In this document: in pieces, positions 21,279-34,335 of the stretch
Layout: each line of letters opens with the position of its first letter
Numbering within the stretch: the first letter of the stretch is position 1
DNA from: Pseudofabraea citricarpa
Taxonomy: Eukaryota > Ascomycota > Leotiomycetes > Helotiales > Dermateaceae
DNA length: 64,000 bases
Reading direction: 5' to 3'
Assembly: GCA_029641185.1 (NCBI GenBank)
Contig: JAPWGK010000014.1
Location: 868,001 to 932,000 of the forward strand
Notes under the pieces: model-generated
The model's input: only the letters and a program-made list of their open reading frames with translations
Told to the model about the DNA's origin: nothing
The model's database searches: none
Translations under genes and position numbers: made by a program

Positions 21279-22003
21279 TATCAGAACTAGAAACAGCACA
21301 ATGACTGTTGTATATTTATGATTGTTTTGTATAGCGAGATTAGCGTGCGAACATAAACGTGGCTATTATGCCACTTGGAGCCAATCAACAGAGGGATGCA
21401 GAATACCAAGTATGATTAAAACAACTAGATAACTGTCCAAATTCCAGTGCTTGCAAACTATCAAACGACCTATCACGTGGTGTATGGGTAAAAGAGGGGC
21501 CACAGCGTTCAACCTTGTCTTGTCCCAGTTCTGCAGACTCTCGCTTGCCTTACCTTAGTGCTTTGTTGACGGACATCGGTCAACCTTACACTTGATATTC
21601 AACTTCATCTTCGCAAACAATTCTCAGCTTTCTTCAACATACAAACCACCACTCTAGAAGTGACCTCTTCCTACTCTCAATTGCGCGTCCCGTAATAATC
21701 CAATCCACGTTGTACTTCCACCCATTCCCGCGACTACAACCAGACACGCACAACCAGGATTCACCTGCTCTGAATCAAGATCATCCTCTCCTGCCCCTCT
21801 ACCTCGATCTAGCACCAGCTCCAACGTGTAACACCTCCTGCGCATCCCTAACATACACATACAAGTACGCTTCTGCGTTCAACAATCTATCATAACCACC
21901 AATCGAGGGTGGCCTAACTCAATCTCCGCCACGCGATCATTCACAACCTCATCTCCACACCTGTTCCCGCATACACGTCTCTTGCACCGAGACACCTAAC
22001 ACA
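21279..22003. promoter_or_regulatory. dhh1 promoter and leader
   Basis: Between the frq stop and the dhh1 start. The last 400 bases are C/T- and CAAC-rich with few ATGs, typical of a highly expressed fungal leader. A CACGTG E-box-like site is at about 21475. No gene seen. Confidence 0.5.
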
Positions 22004-23688
22004 ATGACAGACGCTCTAGCAAACCAGCTAGATTCTACAAAGCTGAGGTAATTATGGCCGCTTGGTACTTGTGTGCTAGGCTAATATGTGGGTAGTGATG
22101 GCGCAGCCTCATCTGCAGACTGGAAGAGCAACCTGAAGATCCCCACAAAGGACACCAGACAGCAAACCGAGGTAGGAGCACTTTAATAACCACCGCCTTC
22201 TATGCTGACAGCTCCCAGGATGTTACCGCGACCAAAGGACTTGAATTCGAAGACTTTTCAATCAAGAGAGATTTGTTAATGGGTATATTTGAAGCCGGGT
22301 TTGAGAAGCCATCACCAATTCAGGAGGAGGCGATCCCTGTTGCGCTTACCGGACGAGACATACTTGCTCGGGCGAAGAACGGTACTGGCAAGACAGCTGC
22401 TTTCACCATTCCTGCTCTCGAAAAAATCAACCCGAAAAGCTCTAAGATCCAATGCCTTATCTTGGTACCGACCCGTGAATTGGCTTTACAGACATCTCAG
22501 GTTTGCAAGACTCTCGGCAAGCATCTTGGTATCAATGTCATGGTCACTACGGGTGGTACAACATTGCGCGATGATATTGTTCGTCTTCAAGACCCCGTGC
22601 ACGTAATCGTTGGAACTCCAGGAAGAATTCTTGATCTTGCTGGAAAGAACGTTGCGGATCTGAGCGAATGCCCTATGTTCATCATGGACGAAGCTGATAA
22701 ACTCCTCTCGCCTGAATTCACACCCGTCATTGAACAACTACTCCAATTCCACCCTAAAGACCGCCAAGTTATGCTCTTCAGCGCAACTTTCCCAATCACT
22801 GTCAAGAACTTCTCAGACAAGAATATGGCTAGTCCATACGAAATCAATCTCATGGACGAACTCACTCTGCGTGGTATTACTCAGTACTATGCATTCGTCG
22901 AAGAAAAATCAAAGGTCCACTGTCTCAACACTCTCTTCTCCAAACTCCAAATCAATCAATCCATCATATTCTGTAACTCAACAAATCGAGTCGAGCTTCT
23001 TGCCAAGAAGATCACCGAACTTGGCTACTCCTGCTTCTATAGTCACGCCCGTATGCTCCAAGCAAATCGCAATCGCGTCTTCCACGACTTCCGCAATGGT
23101 GTCTGCCGCAACCTGGTCTGCTCTGATCTACTTACTCGTGGTATTGATATTCAAGCTGTTAACGTTGTTATCAATTTCGACTTTCCCAAGAACGCTGAAA
23201 CATATCTCCATCGTATTGGTCGCTCGGGCCGTTTTGGACATCTTGGTCTAGCTATCAACCTCATCAACTGGGATGACCGATTCAATCTCTATAATATCGA
23301 ACGCGATCTAGGCACCGAGATTCAGCCTATTCCACAAACTATTGACAGAAATCTCTATGTCTATGAAACTCCTGAAAATATCCCACGTCCTGTTTCCAAC
23401 TTCCAAACCAACCGCCAGTCAGCAGATCGCGAGCAACAACGCCGATTAGAGCAACAATCATCTACACAGCGTCCAGCAGGCCAGGGCAACCCGAACAATG
23501 CCGGCCGTCCAAACGGTTCAAGCCGAGAATACAGCCAAGGTCAAGGACAACCACAGGGACAGAGACAACCACAAGGCCAGCGTCAAGGCCAAGGGTTCTC
23601 TGGTCAACGTGGGGGTGGCCAAGGTCGAAGAAACAATGGTTACGACGGTCAGCGTGGCGGCCGTGGCCAAGGTATGCCGCCGCAATAG
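22004..23688 (+). CDS. dhh1: ATP-dependent RNA helicase Dhh1 (DDX6/Me31B family)
   Basis: Three exons (22004-22047, 22096-22171, 22219-23688) give 529 residues. Dhh1 promotes mRNA decapping and translational repression and collects in P-bodies. All DEAD-box motifs are present: Q motif GFEKPSPIQ, Walker A AKNGTGKT (92-99), [17 protein letters not shown] (197-200), SAT (228-230), [11 protein letters not shown] and [10 protein letters not shown]. The N-terminal [14 protein letters not shown] and the [13 protein letters not shown] block are near-identical to yeast Dhh1. The C-terminal 90 residues are Gln/Gly/Arg-rich with RGG repeats, expected to drive condensate formation. The model has two short introns in the first 120 coding bases. 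Confidence 0.96.
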
Positions 23689-26531
23689 CGCGCATACTCA
23701 CTACTCCATTAATTTAAGGTGGGACGGGTGTTCGAGTTGTACATAATTTCATTTCTGTTCATTCATTCTACGTTACGATAGACTCGAGAACGTGGTACGA
23801 CGACGACAATCTCAAGAAGTCCACTTCTTTCGCATATCAACCTTCCTGGATCCGGTTTGATGCGTTATTGGCCTTCAGATCATCACACATCTTTCTCGTT
23901 TGTATCATACCACGACTTTCATTTTTTTCTTCTTTCAAAACACTTCTTCGATGAAGATCATCTCGGATCGTATACGTAACAGCGGCGGCAAAAAGTCGGA
24001 GGCTGTTGACTTTTCTCGATCTGATACCATGACCGAATGATGGGGCGTTAAAAGGCGTTTAGGTGATATCAGATCTTTCGGATCTGATTCGCTCTGGGAA
24101 CTTGGAGTTTCTCGTGGTACGGTCTGTCATCTGAATGATGGTTCTCTGATGATTGCAATGGCTTAGCTGGTCGGCGCAGGCAGAGAGCTTTTTATTCGTT
24201 TGCTTTTTGCCATGGATTCTCCTCATTTGGTGTGGACGGAACAAAACACGGCTGGTTGCATTGTGAATTGGCGGCGAGCTACGAAATCAACATGGCATTG
24301 CTGGTTATGCTTCACTGTAGGTGGGGTTAGTAAAGGGACTCGCTCAGGTTTAAAGACAAGGACAATTATGATGGTCACTCGGTGCACTCTCGGACGCACC
24401 TGAGCCGTGACATCGCGGATGTGGGGTGAGCAACGAAAGAACCGAAAACCCGACAAAGAAAACATTAAAACTCAAAAAATAGGGGAGCCAGTAGGATCGA
24501 GAGCTTGGGCATGGTTTCGGATCGCTTTGTTCTTTTTGCTCTTTTGCGAGAATGGAATAGAATAGAATCGATGGCTGTGCTCTGCTTTAGCTTCTAGTTA
24601 ATTTGAATACCTTTTTTCTCTCCGATTGAATAATTCCTTCTTGTTGATTTTGTGTGTTGAGTGAGCGAGTGGGTGAGTGCTGGTCGGAATGAGTACCGTA
24701 TGGACGAGCTCTGAGACCGACTCATTTAGGGTTTAAGCATGTTTTTAAGCCTACTTGCATGTACTACGAATCATCTGATAAATAGATGGATGTCCGACTC
24801 GCTTAATGTGGATGAGCGGGTACTGTACTGTCCTAAAGACGATGTAAATGTGAATTCAGATAAAGTACCTATAGCTAGTGGCTGGTTGGTTGTTGTTGGT
24901 GGTAAGTAAGAGAATTATTCGAATAGAGAGGTTTCCTTCCATCTTCTTAATCAGTTGAAATCTATACACACATCTATCTATCTATTTAAAGCAGATCGAA
25001 TATCTCCTTCTCCTTTTCCTTCTCTCTCTCGCTCTCTTGGCAAAACTTATATACAATCGAAATAAGGCTAGAGAGAGAAAGCAGTTAAGGGTTATGCTTT
25101 GTATGACATGTCAGAATCACGTTTTCCCACTTTTTCTTTTTTGGTTTTAGAGAGGAGAGAAAGGGAGAAGACGGAGAGGGAGAAGTTGTATTCAGCGCAA
25201 GGATAAGATTCATTTTTCTCTCTTTCTCTTTCTATCTTTTTCTGTGTATTGTTTTTGGTTGTATATAGTGATTACGCTAGTTTAAAAGAACCAATTGACC
25301 CATCCATCCTCTATAGATGAGTCCAAACTCAGGTAAATCTGTTGGTAAACTCTGCTCTGATACATGCCCAGGTAAAGAAAGAAGAAGAAAAAAATATACT
25401 CAGAAACACTCCCTTATTGTATCAGTACCTGCGTGTAGTGTAGTCTTCAAGGTTCTCGTGCTCAACCAAACGTGGTATGTATTCAACTGTATTGCATTCC
25501 TTTTATTTATGGGTATTCAGCAGGACCAAGCAAGAAATTCCATGGAGGATTGTACGGGATAGATATACCGGATTGGACTCCAGAAGTCCTCTTCATCAGC
25601 TGGCCAGCCTTGACATGAATGAATGAATGAATGAATGAATGAATGAATGAATGTAAAAGCAAGGGAGCGTTGTCAAGTGCAACAGTCTAATCGAGATCAC
25701 GTGGATTGAGTTGCACAGCGTAGCACTTCAACCTCAGTCTCCCAGAAGAGGAAACATAGAAGTAAGAGAAGGCAATAAAAGCTCGAGAAGGACATTCATC
25801 CAATGTCTCGGGACTCACTCGACAAATATCGTCAAGCTAGTTTATGCTTACGCTCATGCTAAGTACCCAATCGATCACAGACTGAGATTTTCTTTTGTAG
25901 CGCGATGAGAATGTTTGAGTATGGCAACGCTACAGCATTTCAATTGCTACTATGCCGCTTCTCATGCATATCTGTCGTGACTTGTAATAGAAGCAAGTCT
26001 ACTTATAGCATATGCTTATCATTTTTGGAGGTTTGTATGTTCGTAGAAGGAAGTAGCAGGTGAAAAATGCCATGTGTAGCAGTGTATTGCGTACATTGCT
26101 TGGTACTTCAGAGCATGGATATTCCGAGAGCAAAGAGGACGGCAGTAGAGAATATTTCAATGACTAGTAACAGGGAGGGGAAGAAAGAGACAGAGATGAT
26201 CACTAGTATAGCCATTTGTTACCACAAGCAGGGCAACAAACTTGAAACTTCGGGAGGGAACTCCCATGGAGCAATCCACATGAAATACCAAGCAAGCTTT
26301 CGCAAGCAGGGCTGTAGATTGGCCATAATTTGACGAAATGTGCCGTTGATTGACTATCTAATCGGTCGAGGACTAGACCAGACCACGCAATACCCATGCA
26401 GGTCCCAATGCAATACCGGCCAGCCAATCCTGAACACCCATCCGTATATCATGGCATCTCTGAACACACGTTATTTTTTAATCCCGATCTCTTCGACGGA
26501 TATGCTCGTTTGGTTGGTATGATTTTGGAGT
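23689..26531. other. Intergenic, 2.8 kb, no gene seen
   Basis: The 3' regions of dhh1 and the convergent L26 gene. It contains C/T- and GA-rich low-complexity DNA (about 24970-25250), TATCTATC repeats and the TGAA microsatellite. The best frames (25317-25562, 26067-26333) have no recognisable domain or splice partner. No tRNA A/B-box pair was recognised. Confidence 0.5.
25616..25653. repeat. TGAA tetranucleotide microsatellite
   Basis: About nine and a half perfect copies of TGAA. Confidence 0.9.
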
Positions 26532-27117
26532 TTAGGCGGACGACTTCTTGGCCTTGGTGATTTCACGGCCCTTGGCAATGCGGGCAAGGATGTCTTCACG
26601 GTCCTTTTCAACTTGTTAGCATGGCGCAGGGCAGACTCCAGGAAATACACACCTTGTCGATCTTGAGCTTGGTGATAACAACGTTGGAGGCGTTGACTCC
26701 GAGAGGAACGCTGGTGCCGGAGGACTTCTCGCGAACCACTGATATTGAAGTCAGTACAAGTCATCTCGCAAACAGTGCGATCGCTGTTAAGCAACCAGAA
26801 GGATGGGTTTCTCTTACGTCTCTCGATGTGGATGATGTATTTCAAGCGGTATACGCTGGTCACCTTGCCCTCACGTCCCTTGTTGCTTCCACGGGTAACA
26901 AGAACTACTGATATTAGACAAAGCATATTGCATTCCGAGTCCCGTGCATACCTTCATCGTCCTTGCGAATGGGGATGGAGCGAACATTGTGCTTCTCCCG
27001 CAATTCCTTGCTCAAAGGAGCGCTCATGATAACTCTGCGCACACTGGAAGGGGCACTGAAGTGCGCCTTTCTCGACTTGCGCCGAGACGAGTGGAGGTTG
27101 CTGTTAATCTTCGTCAT
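26532..27117 (-). CDS. rpl26: 60S ribosomal protein L26 (uL24)
   Basis: Four exons (27117-26952, 26907-26818, 26738-26653, 26603-26532) encode 137 residues, the usual fungal length. L26 sits near the exit tunnel of the large ribosomal subunit. The conserved N-terminus runs [20 protein letters not shown], followed by [20 protein letters not shown] and the KOW-like block [14 protein letters not shown], and ends KAKKSSA. Introns are 44, 79 and 49 bp with clean GT-AG borders and CTAAT/CTAAC branch sites, normal for ribosomal protein genes of filamentous ascomycetes. Confidence 0.95.
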
Positions 27118-28943
27118 TTTGGCGGCGTCGTGGGATGTTGTCGAGTTGTCGTACAGGATGGAATAGAAAGCCGAAAGTTTTTGAAGAATTGATCGTGTGC
27201 GCGAACAACTCGCTAAGCAATATCTGGCAAGCGTTGGGGCCTTAATACCAAGGTACCCAAGATTCTCAGCCTTGCATTTCTCTTATGAAAACTAATTACA
27301 TCATTCACTAAGTATCTATTATCTGCCTGATACTACGTGCTATTATTTTAATTGTTACTAGTGTGCTTTTTCTACGTTCCTCACAAATGATATTAAGTAC
27401 TGTCGCGGGGTTATAGTCATGTGATGTACTCCGTAGTACCACTTACCTGTATTTTCTGAATTATAAAGTTCGTTCGCATTGAGATAATTTATTATAATAC
27501 TATATTTTAGTAATACTCTAAGTTAAGATTTTGTGAAGGAGTCTTAGTTATTCAAGAAGCAGATAGATGGCAGCTGATAGTTAGTCACGTGGGTAGACAG
27601 CCTCTCTATCACATCAAGTACTAACAGCAAAGCTCGATGTCTTGTCTTATTTTCAGGCCATGGCTTAGTAAGTACAAAAAATGTAGTTCCTTTCCAGATG
27701 TTCACTTGATAGTAATAATATTGGTTGGGCGACAAGAAAATGTCTAGATTTCCGTACTTCAAAAATCCGTGCCATCAGGTCAGCCGCTTCTCTCCCTGGA
27801 ACTGACTGTATCGTACAAATTTCCTCAGCGCAACAATTCACTATCCCCTACACCACCAAGATAATTGTAAGACTTTCAAAAAATGAAACAAATACTTGTT
27901 TTACAGCATAAATATTAACGTTGACTACCTGAAGGATAAAGACTAATCTGCGGCTAATCTAGCAGTTCACGCAAGAATTTACTCTCGATTTATTGTAAAC
28001 TGATAACAGATATGGTTGTTCGAATAAAATAGTATCCGCAGAATGAAATGCTAGTTTCTCAGTTCAGTTATAGTAAACCGACTTAGCGAGTTGTGAGTTT
28101 CAGATACGCATAATAATAAGCGTTCAACATTTATTGTATGCATACGGGTATAATAACCAAGTAGTCTTATCAATTAGGTGTTAATACAGAATTGTTAATT
28201 AGATAGAAAAGCAGTCTGAGGAACTCAGCAAATGCTAATCTTACTTCGGTAGGAGCGATTTTCTCCCAGTAGAAATCGAATACTAAAACACACCACATGG
28301 TGCTCATAAACCACATAAACCACTCGTGATCCATAGCTTAACAATACTAAATCTCAACCCATTTTGTTAACCAATACAGGTCATGATCCTCTCATATAAT
28401 TCTGTCCTTGCAAAGCGGTTAATCTCAATAGAGACAAGGGGAATAGGAATGGTAGGTGGCTGGCTAGCCACTTAAACGAGCTAATCTGTGTGGTGCATTG
28501 CAGTACGTAAATAAGCTTGTCTCACCACTTGAAACTGCATACACTCTCGGTCGGTGATGAAATTAGGTGCAAGCCTCTGGCTTGCGCAAAACCTTTGAGT
28601 ATTAGGATTCCATGATGTGCATATAGACTCTACAAAAAAGATAAAATCATTCATATTTAGGCTCCAAGATTATGTTACTTGTGCTTTGTCAATTTAAGCG
28701 CCGAAGTCCTCTTACTCTCGGTCCCTGTGTTCTACACCGGGAGGCTGCACAACTTCTGACGGGATCATGCAGCTTTTAGTGCTGACCAGTCTGATCTTGC
28801 ATCGCCCCTCTAATGATCCTTTAAAGACCATGGCTCACCTCGAAGAAAAAAAAAACCAAAAGTATCATGCAAATTCATTCGAGACTTAGTATACATGCCC
28901 ACATGTGATTGTCTCGGTACTCAACTCAAGCGCAGAGTCAAGC
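27118..28943. other. Intergenic, 1.8 kb, relatively AT-rich
   Basis: L26 promoter then AT-rich DNA (about 27290-28680) up to the DUF3433 gene. No frame over 75 codons, no recognisable repeat family and no RNA gene seen. The drop in G+C suggests mild RIP or old mobile-element remains, but no element ends could be identified. Confidence 0.5.
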
Positions 28944-31900
28944 ATGGCTTCCATGAGTACAAATGAAGTCCAGTCAAATCCGGTTTCGGGAATTAGACGG
29001 AAACCAGTTGCTTCGAGGGAATATCAACAAGGTCGGTATTGAAGTGACGAAGTGACACCCAGACTGACATGTGTTGTGTGGCAGTTGCTGCACAAGATGA
29101 AGACGAGAGCCAGGCCGCAGAGACGAGAAGCATGTCGCGAAATATGATGGAGGAGCGGAATACACTTTTGAGTGATTCAACGGAAGTAGATTTTGAAGTG
29201 CTACATCCAGTATCACCCTTAGTATCTGACGATGGGGGGCGCCTCGAGACTGAACCCTCTTCCTCGGACTTAAGCAAACACTCCAACATTAGATGGACAT
29301 CAGCTTCGACACCACAGATGTGGAATTCCATATGGCTCCAGAAGATGATTTTGGTAGGATTTGCGGCTGGGTTCCTCTCGATGCTTCTGACGACAGCCCT
29401 TCTATTCCACTTCTCGGTAAGAAACCAGGGTCTTGGTCCTCAGAAAGAAGTCAATCATTATGCATGGAAATATGGCCCTACAGCTGGTGAGGTTAATTTC
29501 TTGCCTTTATTTTTATTCTTACTCGTTTTGCATATGTTGACTTCCCTAGTTCTTGTAGTGACTGCTGCGCTCTGGCGCCAGGTCGATCACGCAAGCAAAA
29601 CTTTGTTGCCCTGGCAGGAGTTACGTAGAGGACCAACATCTGCCCAGAAGAGTATCCTCCTTGATTATGTCTCACCGCTTGTCACTACTAGTTTCTCGAA
29701 TGCCATCAAAAATCGTCACTGGGCAGTTGTCATTACCACTTTGGGATGGTTGTTCCTTGTGTTGACAGTAAGTGGCTATCTGTTGGACAAGAAGATTTAA
29801 GCTAATAGCCAGAGAGACAGCCTTCTCAACTGGTCTCATAATCCTCGAACCCACATCTGTAACTCGCGACGGGGCTCAGATCGAGGTAAAGGGTCAGTTT
29901 AATGCTGATGGCTTCCAGCTCGACAATGTTACTTCGACTCCAGCCGAGTTGTATTACGGCATCCGTTTTCAAAACTTACAGTACCCGCCGGGAACCTTTC
30001 AAGATCGCGTTGTACCTGAATTACAGCCTCCGCCAGACAGCCCTGCACAGGTCAATTACTCCGCCATAACTCCTGGTCTTGATGTAAATTTTGATTGCGA
30101 GGTGCTGCCCATCCAAAATGCCACCGTCGTGTACCTTCCCTGGTTCAGTATTTTAGGGTCATTCTGGGCCATCAATATCACAACCCCGGACTGTGATATC
30201 ACCAATGCACTCATCGCTGCGGGTCCTGATCATAATATTTACCATCAAGAGAATGCAACACAGAACTACCAAGGGATATTTCAAGATTACACCTGCAATC
30301 TCGGCGTCGATTACAGCTTGCCAAGCTCGGAGTGGAATAGCACCACCACTGATAGAATTTATAGTGGCTCTGAAGATCACCGGATTCTCCTGAGTGTTTC
30401 CGACCTGCGCTTTTCTCCCTGGAATCCTTGGGGCAATTCACCTGACTATATATATATGAACAACCTTACTGTGGCCCTATGCAAATTTAATTACTCCATG
30501 AACCAATATGATGTAACCTCTTCTAGCCGTTCAGAGAGCCTCTCCCAGGCTGAGCTAGTAAAAAGTTCAGATAGCCAATCACCTCTGGTACCCGGATTTC
30601 AAACAGGTCAACTTGGAATGTCTATTGTTTCGTCGACCAACCAGATGGCTCTTGGTCAAGGTGGCGTTGATTACGTCTTGTCGGAGCAAGTACCGACTTT
30701 CTTCCAGTTCTTATCACTTATGAACGGAAATACTAGCATTGGTGCTTTCATGGATCCAGAACTATTAATCAGATATAGCACCGAAGCGTTCAAAGGCATA
30801 GGGGTTCAAGCGCTTCACCAGTTCACCGTAAAGGCTGATAATCGGACCGTCCCTGGCTTGAGTAAGTCATAACATTTTTTAAAGAAAACTTCACTCTCCA
30901 TGTTATTTCAGGAGTCTCTGATTATTAGATATTGCAAACGCTCCTGATAGATCTCAAACTCCTATTAAACGTCTCCAAACAAGTATACTAATTCAAACTT
31001 CTCGCAGTTACATATACCGAGGACCGATTACATGTCAAAGGCCTCTCTACTGGGTTGATGTGCGCCTTTTTCGGAGCCTTGACGATTCTTAGCATAGCAC
31101 TGGTTTTCCTTCGACCCACGAATGTGATCTCAAGAGAGCCCGGCTCTATTACCGCAATAGCTACAATTTTGGCTGCTAGTCCGGAGCTTCAACGGTGTTT
31201 AGTAGGCCTTGGATCTACCCGTCGCAGTTTTATTCGTCAAAAGTTGTCAAAACTCACCTTCCATAGCAAAGTTACTCCAGGCGCAGAGTCGACCTTTTCA
31301 GTCGAACCAACTCGACCGCAGGATGAACAACAAGACTTCCAAGATCCAAGAGCAGAAGCCACTGCCCTGAATTGGTGGTATCCAGCAGCAGGCAAACCTT
31401 GGTTTTTGATATTAGCTGTTATCATACCCTTGGTTTTGGTTGGGGCCCTTGAAGGAGTGCAGCGCCTTTCTGATCGAAATGCTGGTTTCGTCAATGTGGG
31501 GCCAACAAGTTCAATTGTCTTAGCAACCTACGTTCCTGCAGCCGTGGCTATCTGCATAGCGGGCATGTATTCGAGTCTCGAGTTCATGGTGACACTTTTC
31601 GTCCCATTTGCGACTTTGAAGCGAGGAAATGCATCCGCATCACGATCAGTTTCACTGAATTTAGTAGGAAAGTTTGCACCGCATGCCATGTTTCTGTCTC
31701 TACGAAGTCGATATTTTGGAGTTTCTGTGATCCTTCTGTCAACCTTTATTGGGAGCCTTTTGACTGTCGTGGTCTCTGGTCTCTATAGTGTTGTCTCTAT
31801 ACCCAATGTGGAAAGTGTTACTCTACAGCAAAGCGACTCCTTCAACCCTGACCAAGGCGACCTATCACTCTCCGATAACCAGGCTGGTGCTATTACGAGA

Positions 31901-33301
31901 CTAATTCAGTCCGTACGCCTCCCATATCCAAAATGGACTTATGGCGACATGGCCTTCAACACTATTCAACAACCGAGCATGACATCCGACAACACTAGCG
32001 CTGTAAATATACCACTTTCAGTCAAGCTTGCCGCTACTCGGGCGTCACTGAATTGCTCAGTAGTCCCCACCGAGTCTCGATTGATGCGCAGGGTAGGGGA
32101 CGATTTCCTCGATAGTGGTGAAGGAATGGCACAATTTCCAGGCGAGAATGGCTTTTACCTTCCCTATGAGAATAAGATGTTTGTGGCCGTCAATACAACG
32201 CTCCCGTGGAATTGCGACCAATTAGAGCAGAAAAATGTCACACGGTCACCGTGGACGCAGTATTACCACCTTCCCAACAACTCAGCGCCAGCATATATTG
32301 GCAAAGCATCGCTTATGATGTGGAGTTCTGACCTTATCTTCGGAGATGGCGCCGTCGATACTGACATCACCACCGGAACAGGGTTTGGAGAGGGTGGCCT
32401 CACTACCACTGGTTATGGATGTCCTTCTCTTTCTGTTACCCTCGGTACGGCAAGGTTAGCTTCGAGTCAGAAAAAGAAAAACAGTACGACTTATACATTT
32501 GAAGCGGACTTAGCTACCATCCTTTGTTATCAGAACATGGAGCAAGTGATGACGAATGTCACCTTTGACCTTCCAAGCCTCAGTATCAGTACATCAGCTC
32601 CTCCAATACCAGACGAGGCTACTTCTCAGCAGCTCCGCACGAGCAAGACCTCCAGCCTAAACTTTGAATTCCCTATAAACAGTTTTCTCCTTGCTCTTAA
32701 CAAGGGAAGGCCTAATTCCACAATCCCGAGCCCAAATGACGGCGATGGATACAATAATGACATTGACGCCTTCATTACATCTCTGGTCACGGGCGAAAAT
32801 GGCAGACCCATGGAACAGCTAGCAGGCGAAAACAACACACAGAACCTGATCGAATCTTCCAACACACTCTACAAGGCATACATGGCGCAAGCTATATCGC
32901 AGAATATGCGAAGTGACACTGCTCCGACTGGTGCCTTCTTGCCTACATACGAGGGGCAGATTATCTCACCAGGCCGGCTGCGGCTTCAGCAGAACAGAAC
33001 TCCAAAGCTGGTGCTGCAGGCAATGTTGGCTACTATGACCGTGTGCGCTATTGTAGCCAGGCTTTTGGTGAGGGTCAAAGATGTGCTACCACACGATCCG
33101 TGCTCGATTGCAGGAACGGCGACAGTACTGGCTGGGAGCCAATTGTGCACGAGAGAAGTCATACCAGAAGGATCTGAGTGGAGGTCTGATGGTGAGCTAA
33201 AGAGAGCGGGTGTACTTGAGGGGTGGCTGTTCAAACTCGGCTGGTGGGGAGAAGAGAGGGGAAGATTTGGGATTGATGTACAAGGAAGAAAGGAAGGATG
33301 A
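28944..33301 (+). CDS. DUF3433 multi-pass membrane protein
   Basis: Four exons (28944-29031, 29085-29767, about 29817-30861, 31008-33301) encode about 1369 residues. The protein matches the fungal DUF3433 family: large membrane proteins of unknown role with two repeated modules. Each begins with helices near a VxPxxxG…STGL segment and carries a long extracellular or lumenal part rich in N-glycosylation sequons (NXS/T). The N-terminus RRKPVASREYQQ is typical. Hydrophobic segments occur around LVGFAAGFLSMLL, LFLFLLVLHMLTSLV and VVITTLGWLFLVLTV in the first module and in matching places of the second. The acceptor of intron 2 is uncertain: the in-frame AGAG/ACAGCC choice at 29816/29817 was used. 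Function unknown. Confidence 0.82.
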
Positions 33302-34335
33302 GTGATGAATAAAATAAGGAGCAACTTGGGAGGTTTAGTATCTGTAAATGGGAGTAAGTAAAGAGATATGTAATATAACTTAATATGTATTGTTATTCCC
33401 AATAATTGTCGCTGCTTTCTGTGCTGTCGATGCAAACCAGGCTACACTAGCGAAAAGTTCGAGCTACCAAGTTTAGCGCAACCAGATTCTGAATTCATGA
33501 TAGATAGGTCAGGTAATCTTACTATCAATCTCAGACTAAATCCAACCGTCAGTGTTGTTGCTTTAAGACTTTAGCTCACTCCCCTTTTTAATGATGTTAT
33601 TCTCGCTTATATTAGCGAGCACATTCTTTGTCCTTATAGGCACCTATATATGCCAGCTTAAGCGCAGAGGTATTATTACGTGTCACATACAACGAGAAAC
33701 TAAGGATAATTGAGTAATCTATGAATTCTATCTGACGTATGATTCTAAAACATAAGAGAACAACTATATTCTTGCTTTTGAAAAATCGCAAGGTTGAATG
33801 TGATTTCCTTCTCAGAAACAAGTTTCAAATCAATTTTCTATTGTGTTAAATCTAATTTCAAAGTTCTTACTTTTCTAAAACAGCCGAGAGTAATTAGCCT
33901 ACTTGTCCTTCTACTATAAGTGCTTCTGCCCCCTACACTAATACGAGCGACGGTCGCAGCTCACCCGTGGTCTTCGGCTTCCGTTCATTAATGATGTGAT
34001 TTATGTGTACGAAGTTGTTTACACCCGCGATCTTCCGGCAATGATTAGATATAGTGATAACAGGATACAAATTATTTAGAACGTAGCACAATTGGCTGAC
34101 ATTTCTTCAATGTCTTTGCTGGAATATATCACGTGCGTACTTGAACTTCTGCCTCAGGATTAAAAACGTCAGCGAGGTCACTTCCAAAATCGACTTCCAA
34201 AATCGGCTTCACAATTACACTCTACAGACTTTCAACCCCTCTGACCGGAATCGGCCAATCCAGTTTCTATTTCATCTGGTTCATGTCATCTCAATCTTTG
34301 TATCTCCATATATTACACCGTACTTTCCAAGCGGA
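33302..34335. other. Intergenic, 1 kb, AT-rich
   Basis: 3' end of the DUF3433 gene and promoter of the Zn2Cys6 gene. The regulator's frame is open upstream to about 34141 but has no ATG before 34336. No other feature seen. Confidence 0.5.
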
